Source: an uncultured Pseudomonadota bacterium (lineage in GTDB: Bacteria > Pseudomonadota > Gammaproteobacteria > Steroidobacterales > Steroidobacteraceae). From it: a stretch of 64,000 bases of DNA. Below are positions 16,784 through 25,603 of the stretch, in pieces. The notes under the pieces are model-generated. The model was not told the DNA's origin, ran no database searches, and saw only the letters and a program-made list of their open reading frames with translations. The stretch is taken from positions 1 to 64,000 of the forward strand of contig CAMLGF010000004.1 of NCBI GenBank assembly GCA_946479515.1, read 5' to 3'. Position 1 is the stretch's first letter. Each line of letters starts with the position of its first letter. The translations under genes were made by a program, and so were the position numbers.

Positions 16784-18382
16784 ATGGCCGGTGTCGAACA
16801 ATCATTGACTCTCCTCGCCCAGGATCTCAAGGACGAGCTGCGCGGCGTGTGGCGCTTTCGCTGGCGCGCCATGCTGGTGGCGTGGATCCTGCTGGTGCTC
16901 GGCGCGCTGGCGGTGTCGGTGCTGCCCGATCACTACCTGGCGACCGCGCGCGTGTACGTCGATTCGAGCTCGCGGCTCGGCAAGCTGCTCCAGGGTCTGG
17001 CCGTCGAGACCAACGTCGAGATGCAGATCGCCGTGGTGCGCCAGACTTTGCTGAGCCGTCCGCACCTGCTGCGCATGACGCAGTCGCCCGAGTTCGGCGC
17101 GGTCGGCAAGACGCCCGGCGAGATCGACAAGCTGCTCTCGCGCCTGCGCGACAAGATCGAGATCATGCCGATCCGCGGCCAGGAATCGGCAGGCGCGATC
17201 ATCCTCATGATCAGCTACCCGGACACCAGCCGGGACCGCGCGCTGTTCGTAGTGCGTTCGCTGGTCGAAGGCTTCGTCAGCGAGACGGCCGACGCGAGCC
17301 GCGTCAAGGCCGAAGAAGCCCAGTCCTTCCTCCTGAAGGAGTTGTCGGAGCTCGAGAAGAAGCTCGGCGAATCCGAAGATCGGCTTGCGACCTTCAAGCA
17401 GCACAATTTCGGCGTACTGCCGGGGCAGGGCGGCGACTACTTCACGCGGCTGCAGAATGAACGCCAGGGCCTCGACCAGGCGCGCAGCCAGTTCGACGTC
17501 CTCATGAGCCAGCGCGCGGCGCTCAACGACCAGCTGCGCGGCCAGGCGCCACTGGTGCCGACCGCGCGCGACTTCCAGGTGCCCGGCCAGAAGGACATCG
17601 ATGCGCGCATCAAGGAGTCCGAGACCAAGCTCGAAGAGCTGTTGCTGCGCTTCACCGACCGGCACCCGGAGGTGATCGCGCTGCGGCAGACCATCGCCGA
17701 CCTCAAGGATCGTCGTGAGCGCGAACTCGCCGCCCTGCAGGGCGGTGGCGCGGGCAGCGGCAGTCTGGCGGTGGCCGACAACCCGCTGTACCAGAGCATC
17801 CGCATGCAGCTGAACAAGGTGGATGTCGACGCGGCCGCGTTGCGCGCCGACATTGCACAGCGGGAGCGGCGCATCGCCGACCTGCAGCGCTCGATCAACA
17901 CGGCGCCGGAAGTGGAAGCCGAGCTCGCGCGCCTGAATCGCGACTATGGCGTGACGAAGACCCAGTACGAGGCGCTGCTCGATCGCCTGCAGCGCGCGCG
18001 CCTCTCCGAGAGCGCGGAGGAAACCGGCGTGGTGTCGTTCAAGGTCCTGGAGCCGCCGGCCGCGAGTCTCGCGCCGGTGGGGCCGAATCGTCAGCTCATG
18101 TTGCTGGCGGTGCTGCTCGGCGCGATCGGCGGCGGTGCCGCGCTCGCCTACGTGATGCACCAGATGCGACCGGTGTTCGCGAATCCCACCGCGCTGGCCG
18201 AGGTCACCAAGCTGCCGGTGCTGGGCTCGGTGTCTTTCGGACGCCTGGAAGCGCACATCGCCAGAATGCGGGGCTCCACGCTGCGGTTCGGAACGGCATT
18301 CGGCGGTCTGCTGGTCGTGTTCGCGGTGATGATGACGTTCCGCACTTCGACCGCCGCGTTCATGCACAACCTGCTCGGCTGA
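16784..18382 (+). CDS. polysaccharide chain length determinant (Wzz/Wzc N-terminal type, XrtA-associated)
   Basis: A 532-residue inner-membrane protein. A first membrane segment lies near residues 30-48 (MLVAWILLVLGALAVSVL). A large periplasmic coiled-coil region follows, rich in heptad-like Glu/Lys/Leu around 185-410. A second membrane segment lies near 435-455 and a third near 500-520. The sequence PPAASLAPVGPNRQ just before the second segment is the proline-rich motif of Wzz proteins. No Walker motif is present; the kinase is encoded separately by the next gene, as in XrtA-type loci. It controls chain length together with that kinase. Confidence 0.9.
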   Translation: MAGVEQSLTLLAQDLKDELRGVWRFRWRAMLVAWILLVLGALAVSVLPDHYLATARVYVDSSSRLGKLLQGLAVETNVEMQIAVVRQTLLSRPHLLRMTQSPEFGAVGKTPGEIDKLLSRLRDKIEIMPIRGQESAGAIILMISYPDTSRDRALFVVRSLVEGFVSETADASRVKAEEAQSFLLKELSELEKKLGESEDRLATFKQHNFGVLPGQGGDYFTRLQNERQGLDQARSQFDVLMSQRAALNDQLRGQAPLVPTARDFQVPGQKDIDARIKESETKLEELLLRFTDRHPEVIALRQTIADLKDRRERELAALQGGGAGSGSLAVADNPLYQSIRMQLNKVDVDAAALRADIAQRERRIADLQRSINTAPEVEAELARLNRDYGVTKTQYEALLDRLQRARLSESAEETGVVSFKVLEPPAASLAPVGPNRQLMLLAVLLGAIGGGAALAYVMHQMRPVFANPTALAEVTKLPVLGSVSFGRLEAHIARMRGSTLRFGTAFGGLLVVFAVMMTFRTSTAAFMHNLLG

Positions 18383-18404
18383 AGCGGGCTGCGAGGAATT
18401 TACG

Positions 18405-19289
18405 ATGAGTCTGATCGAAGAAGCACTGAAGCGCGCCAAGCGGGAGGGCACGACGACCGAGTTGAAGACGCGGTCGCGTGTCGACATTCCACCGGTGCCG
18501 GAGCGTGCGGGTTCGACCGGCAAGCTGGCGGCGAAGCTCGCGGCCCGGCCGATGATCGAAATCGAGAAGAACCGGTTGCGCGAGGCCGGTCTCGCGCCCG
18601 CATCGTCCGCGGATCGCCACCTCACGTCGGAATACCGCGCGATCAAGCGCGCGCTGCTGGGTGTCATGACGCGCCGCCTCGCGAGTGGCGTCGAACGCGC
18701 CAATTCGCTGATGGTCGCGAGCGCGGTGCCCGGCGAGGGCAAGACGTTCACGAGCCTCAACCTGGCCATGAGCCTGGCCGCGGAGCGTGACTGGACCGTC
18801 GTGCTCGTCGATGCGGACGGCGCGAAGCAGCACCTGACGTCGGTATTCGGGCTGCGCGACGAGCGCGGCCTGCTGGACGTGCTCTCCGACCCGCGCGCCG
18901 CGCTCGCCGACGTGATGTTCCGCACGTCGCTGCCGAATCTCAACATCGTGCCGGCCGGCCGCGTCTCGGACTCGGCCACCGAGCTCATCGCCAGCTCGCG
19001 CATGACGCAGATCGTCAACGAGTTGCTGCGCGACGAACCGCGCGCGATCCTGGTCTTCGATTCGTCGCCGCTGCTGCTGACCACCGAATCGCGCGCCCTG
19101 GCGGACGCGGTGGGCCAGGTGCTGCTGGTCGTGCGCGCCGATCACACGCCGCGCTCGTCCGTGCAGGAAGCCATCGCGGCGCTCGGCGAAGGACACCACG
19201 TCAGTCTCGTGCTCAATGAATTCCAGGGCAAGTCGCTGCAGAGCTACTACCCGGCGGACGGCGAGGCACGTCCGTCGGCCATCGATTGA
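18405..19289 (+). CDS. tyrosine autokinase (BY-kinase, XrtA/PEP-CTERM type)
   Basis: A 294-residue cytoplasmic bacterial tyrosine kinase. SAVPGEGKTFTSLN near residue 106 is Walker A, VVLVDADG near 130 is Walker A', and ILVFDSSPLLLT near 215 is Walker B. The N-terminus MSLIEEALKRAKREG is characteristic of the XrtA-locus kinase family. The C-terminal Tyr cluster is minimal (SYYPADGE, two Tyr), fewer than in Wzc. GAGGAA lies 6 nt before the ATG. It acts with the membrane chain-length protein encoded just upstream. Confidence 0.9.
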   Translation: MSLIEEALKRAKREGTTTELKTRSRVDIPPVPERAGSTGKLAAKLAARPMIEIEKNRLREAGLAPASSADRHLTSEYRAIKRALLGVMTRRLASGVERANSLMVASAVPGEGKTFTSLNLAMSLAAERDWTVVLVDADGAKQHLTSVFGLRDERGLLDVLSDPRAALADVMFRTSLPNLNIVPAGRVSDSATELIASSRMTQIVNELLRDEPRAILVFDSSPLLLTTESRALADAVGQVLLVVRADHTPRSSVQEAIAALGEGHHVSLVLNEFQGKSLQSYYPADGEARPSAID

Positions 19290-19311
19290 TGCCGATCGGT
19301 CCGTGCAACAA

Positions 19312-20679
19312 ATGAATCCAAACAACGTGTTTCGTCCCGCGCCCGTTTCGCTGCTCGCTCTCGCCGTGGCGGCTGCCTGTGCCGGCCCGGCCGGCGCGGC
19401 GGACTACGATGTCACCGCGCATTTCGGCGATACCTACACCGACAACTCGCTGCTCGCGCCGTTCAACGAGCAGTCGGACAACATCGGCGCCGTGGCGCTG
19501 AAGGCGGACATCGCCGCGCAGGGCGAGCACTACGATGCGACGGTGCGCACCGCGGCCACGTACCTGCACTACTTCCGGGGCACCAGCGACGACGACGTAC
19601 TGCGCGGCTTCGATGGCGAGCTCACGCTGAACCTGGTTCCGCAGCGCTTCCTGTGGCGCTTTCAGGAAAGCTATGGCCCGGTGCTGGAGAATCCGCTCGC
19701 GCAGGACCGCCCCGACAACTGGACCTACGACAGCTACTTCACGACGGGGCCGGACATGCAGTTCGGCGACACCGCGGGGTTCCACGTGATCACCTCGGCG
19801 CGCTACGGGCGCGCCGACTACGAGAACTCGCGCGTGCCCGGCAATCAGCAATACTCCGGGCGCGTATCGATCGCGATGCCGGGCACCGAGCACAGCGAAA
19901 ACTCGCTGAATCTCAAGGCGCAGCGCGTCGAGCAGGAGAACCTGCCGCCGATCACCGACGGGGCCGAAGGTTACGACTCTCAGGAAGCCTACCTACGCAT
20001 CGCCAACGAGATGAAGCGCACCAGCTTCGTCGTCGAGCTGGGCGCGTCGAGCCTGCACGATGCCGGTGACTCCTCGACCGTGCCGCTGGTGCGCGCGCAG
20101 GTCGATCGGGCGATCACCCGGCACTTCACCATCGCGCTGGCCGTGGGTTCGCAGTATTCGGACAACCTCGGGCGCTTCTCGCGACTGCAGGGCGGCGACG
20201 GCAGCGTCAACGACCCGCGCCGCGACGTCACGCCGGTGACCGACCCGCTCGAGGAGCGCTTCGGCGACATCGCGCTGCAGTACCAGTCGCCGCGCACCGA
20301 TGTCGGCGTGCGCGTGCGCTACAACAAGCTCGAGTACCAGCATTCCCAGTCGGATCTGGCGGCGCAGGAATATCGCAGCGCCACGTTCGACGCGCGGCGC
20401 CAGGTGACCCCGCGCTTCAGCCTCGAGCTCGGCGGTTCGCTCGATCGCCGCCAGTTCGGCCAGGTCGCGCGCAGCGATGACGAGTACTACGGCTTCCTGA
20501 CTGCCGCGCTGCGCGTGCGCCGCGACCTGGGATTGCAGGTGACCGGCCGGTACGAGAAGCGCGACTCGAACGATCCGCTGGCCGACTACGCCGAGAAGTC
20601 GATCCAGATCGAACTGACATATCAGCTCGCGCAGAGCGACCGCCAGCCGAGGGCGAAGAGCCGCATCGGCTTGTACTGA
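19312..20679 (+). CDS. outer-membrane beta-barrel protein of the XrtA/PEP-CTERM exopolysaccharide locus
   Basis: A 455-residue secreted protein. The ATG at 19312 opens on a signal peptide (LLALAVAAACAGPAGA). Repeated amphipathic stretches rich in Tyr, Arg and Asp follow, ending in IQIELTYQLAQSDRQ, the alternating pattern of a barrel. Its position after the tyrosine autokinase fits the uncharacterised barrel family found in PEP-CTERM loci. A role in glycan passage across the outer membrane is inference. Confidence 0.75.
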   Translation: MNPNNVFRPAPVSLLALAVAAACAGPAGAADYDVTAHFGDTYTDNSLLAPFNEQSDNIGAVALKADIAAQGEHYDATVRTAATYLHYFRGTSDDDVLRGFDGELTLNLVPQRFLWRFQESYGPVLENPLAQDRPDNWTYDSYFTTGPDMQFGDTAGFHVITSARYGRADYENSRVPGNQQYSGRVSIAMPGTEHSENSLNLKAQRVEQENLPPITDGAEGYDSQEAYLRIANEMKRTSFVVELGASSLHDAGDSSTVPLVRAQVDRAITRHFTIALAVGSQYSDNLGRFSRLQGGDGSVNDPRRDVTPVTDPLEERFGDIALQYQSPRTDVGVRVRYNKLEYQHSQSDLAAQEYRSATFDARRQVTPRFSLELGGSLDRRQFGQVARSDDEYYGFLTAALRVRRDLGLQVTGRYEKRDSNDPLADYAEKSIQIELTYQLAQSDRQPRAKSRIGLY

Positions 20680-20723
20680 GCTTCCGCGCGCCGTCGCGCG
20701 CCCTCTGCACCACCCAAGAATCT

Positions 20724-21509
20724 ATGCGCCAAGAACTCACACGCCTGTTTCGCTATCGCGCGCTGCAATACGTGCTCGCGCGCCGTGACGTCAGTATCCG
20801 CTACAAGCAATCCGTCATGGGTTTCCTGTGGGCGATCCTGATGCCCATGCTCATCGTCGGTGCCGGTGCGCTGGTGCGCGTCGCCGCCGGAAAATTCTCC
20901 GGCGGACACGTGTCGAACGCGGACATCCAGTCGGTGATCGTGCGCGCGGTCGTGTGGTCATTCGTGATCGCCGCGGTCCGCTTCAGCACCGCGAGCCTGA
21001 TCGGCAACACCAATCTCGTCACCAAGATCGCGTTCCCGAAAGAAGTGTTCCCGATCGCGGCCGTGCTCTCCAGCCTGTTCGATTTCGCGATCGCCGCGGT
21101 CGCGGCGCTGGTCGCCATGGCGCTGCTCGGCTGGGTGCCGGGCCTGATGGCGCTATGGGCGCTGCCGATGCTGGTGGTCACCGTCATGCTGGTGCTGGGC
21201 TCGGCGCTCGTGCTGTCGGCCACCAATCTGTTCTTTCGCGACGTCAAGTACATCGTCGAGATCTTCCTCACGTACGCGATCTTCTTCACGCCGGTGTTGT
21301 ACTCCGCTGACGCCGTCGGCAAGTGGAAGAACATCATCATGCTGAACCCGATCGCGCCGTTGCTCGAGGGGATCAGCGACACCTTGGTGGAGGGCGTTCC
21401 GCCCGACTACGGCTGGCTCGGCTACAGCGCCGGATTCGCGTTCGTGGCGCTGTTCGCGGGCTACTGGCTGTTCAAGCAGCTCGAGTCCACCTTCGCTGAA
21501 CGTATCTAG
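20724..21509 (+). CDS. wzm: ABC-2 type polysaccharide exporter permease (Wzm/KpsM-like)
   Basis: A 261-residue integral membrane protein with about six membrane segments. The N-terminal RRDVSIRYKQSVMGFLWAIL is the classic cytoplasmic helix of O-antigen/capsule ABC-2 permeases, and LFFRDVKYIVEIFL near residue 170 is the second conserved region. It exports a lipid-linked glycan with the ATPase encoded 10 bp downstream. It follows the barrel gene by 44 bp in what looks like one operon. Confidence 0.92.
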   Translation: MRQELTRLFRYRALQYVLARRDVSIRYKQSVMGFLWAILMPMLIVGAGALVRVAAGKFSGGHVSNADIQSVIVRAVVWSFVIAAVRFSTASLIGNTNLVTKIAFPKEVFPIAAVLSSLFDFAIAAVAALVAMALLGWVPGLMALWALPMLVVTVMLVLGSALVLSATNLFFRDVKYIVEIFLTYAIFFTPVLYSADAVGKWKNIIMLNPIAPLLEGISDTLVEGVPPDYGWLGYSAGFAFVALFAGYWLFKQLESTFAERI

Positions 21510-21519
21510 GAACAAGGCA

Positions 21520-22716
21520 ATGAGCGACGTCGCCCTGCGGATGGATCAGGTCTACAAGAAGTTCAAGCGTGGCGAGCGCCACGATTCGCTGCGCGACTTG
21601 ATCCCGGCGCTGGCCCGCCGCGCGGTCAAGCGCATGACCGGCCCCGGCGAGCTCAAGGCCGAGGAATTCTGGTCGCTGCGGAACATCTCGTACGAGATCA
21701 AGAAGGGCGAGGCGGTCGGCATCATCGGCCACAACGGTGCCGGCAAGAGCACGATGCTCAAGCATCTGTCGGGCATCATGAAGCCGACGCGCGGCAAGAT
21801 CGAGGTCAACGGCCGGTTGTCCGCGCTCATCGAAGTGGGCGCCGGCTTCCACCAGGATCTCACGGGTCGCGAAAACGTGTTCCTCAACGGCGTGATCCTC
21901 GGCATGACGCGCGATGAGATCCGTCGCAAGTTCGACGCCATCGTCGACTTCGCCGGTATCGCCGATTTCATCGACACGCCCGTCAAGCGCTACTCGTCCG
22001 GCATGTACGCGCGCCTCGGCTTCTCGGTTGCCGCGCACATGGAGCCCGACATCCTGATCATCGACGAGGTGCTGTCGGTCGGCGATTTCGCATTCCAGGC
22101 CAAGGGCGTGCAGAAAATGCGTTCCGTCGCCAAGAGCGGCGCGACCGTGGTATTCGTCTCGCACAACCTGCGCGCGATGGCCGACCTGTGCCCGCGTTCG
22201 TTGCTGCTGAAGAAGGGCGAGCTCATCGAGGACGGAGAGACGTCCAAGGTCATTCACAGCTACATGACGCAGCTGCAATCGCAGCAGCAGCACGACACCT
22301 CGCAGGATGTGGTCATCGATTCGGTGAAGGTGCGCGGCGCCAACGGGCCGCGTTTCGACTTCCGGTCGGGCGAGAAGTGCTGGGTCGAGATCACGGTGCG
22401 TGCCGTGCGACCCATCCAGCGCGTTGCGGCCGTGCTGCACATCCTCGACGACAAGTACTACGAGGTCTTCAATACCTCGAGCGAGCGGCTGGGCCTGCCG
22501 CCGTTGACCCTGCAGGAAGGCGAGTCGCACACCTACGAGTTCGAGCTGGACCTGCACCTCGCCAACGGCAGCTTCCATTTGCGCACGTTCCTGTTCCGCT
22601 ACGACATCGAGCGTGCCTACGCCGACATCAATCCGGCGGCGACGTTGTTCATCACGTCCCCGCTCGACGTGCGTGGCGCCGCGAACCTCTATCCGACCGT
22701 GCGTCTGCTGCGCTGA
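21520..22716 (+). CDS. wzt: polysaccharide ABC exporter ATPase with Wzt-type C-terminal domain
   Basis: A 398-residue protein. Residues 1-245 are an ABC ATPase with Walker A GHNGAGKST near 69, signature YSSGMYARL near 156 and Walker B DILIIDEVLSVGD near 176. Residues about 265-398 form a beta-rich domain like the Wzt carbohydrate-binding module, which in ABC-exported O-antigens recognises a terminal cap. This suggests the exported glycan carries a specific non-reducing end (inference). Co-located with wzm. Confidence 0.92.
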   Translation: MSDVALRMDQVYKKFKRGERHDSLRDLIPALARRAVKRMTGPGELKAEEFWSLRNISYEIKKGEAVGIIGHNGAGKSTMLKHLSGIMKPTRGKIEVNGRLSALIEVGAGFHQDLTGRENVFLNGVILGMTRDEIRRKFDAIVDFAGIADFIDTPVKRYSSGMYARLGFSVAAHMEPDILIIDEVLSVGDFAFQAKGVQKMRSVAKSGATVVFVSHNLRAMADLCPRSLLLKKGELIEDGETSKVIHSYMTQLQSQQQHDTSQDVVIDSVKVRGANGPRFDFRSGEKCWVEITVRAVRPIQRVAAVLHILDDKYYEVFNTSSERLGLPPLTLQEGESHTYEFELDLHLANGSFHLRTFLFRYDIERAYADINPAATLFITSPLDVRGAANLYPTVRLLR

Positions 22717-22718
22717 AC

Positions 22719-22770
22719 GTCAATCGCGCGCGGGCCCGCGCAGGGTCAATCGCGCGCGGACCCGCGCAAC
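22719..22770. repeat. 26-bp direct tandem duplication at a convergent gene end
   Basis: Two adjacent 26-bp units (22719-22744 and 22745-22770) differ at three positions. Each carries TCAATCGCGCGCGG, so each provides a minus-strand stop after codons for RGPARD or RGSARD. The left unit also contains the perfect palindrome GCGCGGGCCCGCGC at 22728-22741. It lies between the convergent wzt and DUF418 genes, so it could act as a hairpin barrier, but there is no T-tract. Confidence 0.75.
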
Positions 22771-24080
22771 GGCTGCACGCGCCAGTACGTGAGCGAGCGC
22801 CACAGCCACTCGAGCGGACCATAGCGGAAGTGCCGCAGCCACAAGCGGCTCCACGCCAGCTGCAGCGCCCACATGCCGAGCACGACGTAGTACAGCTGGA
22901 AGCGGTCGAGCGTGCCGTAGAGCCCGAGGCCGATTCCGTAGAACACCAGGCTGCAGATCACCGTCTGCGCGATGTAATTGGTGAGCGCCATGCGCCCGAC
23001 CGCGGCGAGCGGACGCTGCACGAAGGCCAGGACCCGCGCACGACACAGGAGCATCACCGCGCCGATGTGGCCGAGCGCCACACCGAGCCGGCTGATCTCG
23101 TACGTGATGCGGGTGCGCGACTGCGACAGGACGTCGAACGAGTGCGCGAGCAGTGTCGATACCTCCCAGGCCTTGAGCGACAGGCCGAGCGCATAGCCCA
23201 CGGCCGTCAGCAGCAGATAGAAGCGCACGCTGTGCTCGCCCGTGAGCACGCCCCATTTGAGCAGTGCCATGCCGAGGAACATCATCGCCAGCGCATCCCA
23301 CAGGAGCAGGTCGTAGGTCTTGGCGCTCTGCTGGTAGCGCACGCTGGGCAGCGTCGTCTTGAGAATCTGCACGTAGTTGCCGCGCATGCCGTCGATGCGG
23401 TCCTGCACCTGCGCCGGATCCGGATGCGCGCTGGCGCGATTCTGCTGCCACTCGCGAATGTACTGGCGGTCGAGTGCGGTCGCGGCGCCGCGCGCCAGCC
23501 GCTCTTCGGCGGCCTCGGCCCGGCTGCGCGTATGCAGATCCTGGTACAGCCCGAATCCGTCCCGGGCGATCATGCCCGCGAGGATCAGCGCCGCGATCAG
23601 CAGCAACCGCGGCGGAGGCAGGTTGCGGAATGGATAGAGCAGCAGCCCGGCGAGGCCGTACACGAACAATACATCGCCCGGCCACAAGAGGACGATGGCG
23701 TGGCCGGCACCAAATGCCGTGAGCCACAGTGTGCGGCGATAATAGATGTCGGCGGCCTGCGCCTCACGTGCCGGGTCGCGTGCGAAGGTCCGCAGCAGCA
23801 GCAGTGCGCTGGCGCCGAACAGCAGCGAGAAGATGCCACGCATGCTGCCCTCGAAGAACAGCTTGTTGAACACCCACGCGCCCAGATTGCGGGAGTCGGT
23901 TCCGCCATACACCGTCGGATCGTCCATCGCATAGGGCATGGCGAACACGGCGATGTTGATCACCAGGATGCCGAGCGTCGCGGCACCGCGCAGTACGTCG
24001 ATGGCGGCGATCCGGCGCGAGTTCGAGGTCACGGGCGTGGCTGGCTCACCGGAACGGGCAGTGAGAGCCGGCACGTTCAT
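22746..24080 (-). CDS. DUF418 (YeiB-like) family membrane protein
   Basis: A 444-residue polytopic membrane protein with about ten hydrophobic segments. The N-terminal AAIDVLRGAATLGILVINI is the family hallmark, and the C-terminal third (ALTNYIAQTVICSLVFYGIG, then GPLEWLWRSLTYW) is the DUF418 domain. The molecular function is unknown; the fold is related to membrane acyltransferases and some members sit in envelope or glycan loci. The ATG at 24080 has AAGGG 5 nt upstream and is preferred to an in-frame ATG at 24101. It points against the surrounding glycan operons, so it may be an independent unit. Confidence 0.85.
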   Translation of the reverse strand: MNVPALTARSGEPATPVTSNSRRIAAIDVLRGAATLGILVINIAVFAMPYAMDDPTVYGGTDSRNLGAWVFNKLFFEGSMRGIFSLLFGASALLLLRTFARDPAREAQAADIYYRRTLWLTAFGAGHAIVLLWPGDVLFVYGLAGLLLYPFRNLPPPRLLLIAALILAGMIARDGFGLYQDLHTRSRAEAAEERLARGAATALDRQYIREWQQNRASAHPDPAQVQDRIDGMRGNYVQILKTTLPSVRYQQSAKTYDLLLWDALAMMFLGMALLKWGVLTGEHSVRFYLLLTAVGYALGLSLKAWEVSTLLAHSFDVLSQSRTRITYEISRLGVALGHIGAVMLLCRARVLAFVQRPLAAVGRMALTNYIAQTVICSLVFYGIGLGLYGTLDRFQLYYVVLGMWALQLAWSRLWLRHFRYGPLEWLWRSLTYWRVQPLRGSARD

Positions 24081-24250
24081 GCATACCCTTGGATCCGGCA
24101 AAGCGGGGAATCTGTGAAACGGTTGACACTATCGGGTGCAAGCTCTGGTCGGCGGGAATCTTCGCAAGCGGCGCACAGTATTCTATGCAAACTGCAGGCG
24201 CCCCATACAATTCTGTCAACACGCGCGACCGGCATTCAGCTAGAACTCTT
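24081..24250. other. divergent intergenic region before the second glycosyltransferase operon
   Basis: 170 bp between the DUF418 gene and the pyruvyltransferase-like gene. A TTGACA at 24123-24128 could be a plus-strand -35 box, but no convincing -10 lies 16-18 bp downstream. A local drop in GC content toward the downstream ATG is consistent with a promoter region. Confidence 0.35.
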
Positions 24251-25603
24251 ATGACAAAGCACGCAGTGCGCATCGGTCTCGTTTCACCCTATTCCGGAAC
24301 CAATCTCGGCGATCAGGCGGTTCAGTCCGCGACCATCGGCAACCTGCGCGCGCGCTCGCCCGGCGCGGAGATCACCGGCATTTATCTGAATACCTGGCGT
24401 CCGGCGCGGATCCATGACGTCAGGACCTTCCCGATCACCGGTCTCGCGGTGCCGTTCTATTCGAACGTCGAGGAGTTGTTTGGCAGCGGACCGTCGCCGG
24501 CCGAGCGGCCGGCCGTGTCACCCCCGGCTGCAGACGCAGGCCATGCTCCGGGCGGCTGGCGCGAGGCCGTGAAGCGCATTCCCGGCGTGCGGGCAACCGT
24601 GCTCGGATTGCGCGCCGCCGTCGGCGCCGTGCGCAGCGTGTTCACCGAGATGCGCTGGCTGGTGCGCGCCTGGCGGTTCGTCGGCCAGCTCGACCTGGTG
24701 GTCATCGCCGGTAGTGGGCAGATCTGCGACACGTGGGGTGGTGCCCTCGGCCAGCCGTATTCCATGGCCCGCTGGGCATGCCTGGCGAAATTGCGCGGCC
24801 GCCGCTTCGCGATCATGAGCGTCGGCGCGAGCCAGTTGCAGAGCTGGATGAGCCGTCGGCTGACCGCCTTCGCGGTCCGTCGCGCCGATTACCTGAGTTG
24901 CCGCGATCCGGAGAGCATCGCCTTGGTGCGCGAGCTCGTGCCCGGCAGTGATCCCCGCATGGTCTATGACCTGGCCTCGACGCTGCCGGCGCTCGAAGCC
25001 GCGCGCAATCCCGCGGCACCGGCCAAGACCGTGGCGATCAGCCCGATGTCCTTCGGCCGGGTGGGTAGCTGGCCCAATGAGGCGCAGGATCTCTACCAAC
25101 GCTACATCCGCGCGTTGAGCGGCCTCACGCTCGCGCTGGGTCGCGAAGGCTGGAACATCACGCTGTTCATGACCAGTGGCGCCGACGGCCGGGCGCTGAC
25201 CGAGCTCATCGAGCTGGTTCGCGCGGAGGAACCGGCCATCGCCGACCGCTTCAAGGTGGTTAGACCGCCGACGCTCGCGCAGCTGTTCGAGGCGATCTCG
25301 CCCTGCCGCCTGGTCGTCGCGAGCCGCCTGCACGGCGTCATCCTGTCCCACCTGCTCGAGAAGCCGGTGCTCGCCATTTCGTTCGATCCCAAGGTGGATT
25401 CACACATCATCCAGTTCGGGCAGGAGGAGTTCCGCCTGGACATCGGCAACGTGGACACGCCCACGTTGCAGGCCCGCTTCGCGGCGCTCGAGCAGGCGGC
25501 GGACTCGGTGACCGAGGCCGTGCGGCGCGCGCGCGAGTCCTACGCGCCCGACGTGCTGAAGCAGTACGACCGCCTGATCGAGCTGGCGCGGGGCGGCGCG
25601 TGA
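24251..25603 (+). CDS. polysaccharide pyruvyl transferase family protein
   Basis: A 450-residue protein. The N-terminal SPYSGTNLGDQAVQSA and the C-terminal VVASRLHGVILSHLLEKPVLAISFDPKV (residues about 355-382, abbreviated at the core RLHG) are the two hallmarks of the family. Members transfer pyruvate from phosphoenolpyruvate to a sugar as a ketal, using a GT-B-like fold; some members have other roles. The ATG at 24251 precedes the motif directly. It heads a run of overlapping genes ending at 32657. Confidence 0.85.
   Translation: MTKHAVRIGLVSPYSGTNLGDQAVQSATIGNLRARSPGAEITGIYLNTWRPARIHDVRTFPITGLAVPFYSNVEELFGSGPSPAERPAVSPPAADAGHAPGGWREAVKRIPGVRATVLGLRAAVGAVRSVFTEMRWLVRAWRFVGQLDLVVIAGSGQICDTWGGALGQPYSMARWACLAKLRGRRFAIMSVGASQLQSWMSRRLTAFAVRRADYLSCRDPESIALVRELVPGSDPRMVYDLASTLPALEAARNPAAPAKTVAISPMSFGRVGSWPNEAQDLYQRYIRALSGLTLALGREGWNITLFMTSGADGRALTELIELVRAEEPAIADRFKVVRPPTLAQLFEAISPCRLVVASRLHGVILSHLLEKPVLAISFDPKVDSHIIQFGQEEFRLDIGNVDTPTLQARFAALEQAADSVTEAVRRARESYAPDVLKQYDRLIELARGGA

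Noticed and set aside
16802..19084. Very long minus-strand open frame (about 760 codons) opposite the chain-length and kinase genes
   Set aside because: It is a GC-driven shadow. The plus-strand genes have clear domains, ribosome binding sites and catalytic motifs, and the antisense product has no recognisable motif.
24123..24151. TTGACA as a full sigma-70 promoter for the second glycosyltransferase operon
   Set aside because: No acceptable -10 element lies 16-18 bp downstream, so only an isolated -35-like hexamer can be claimed.
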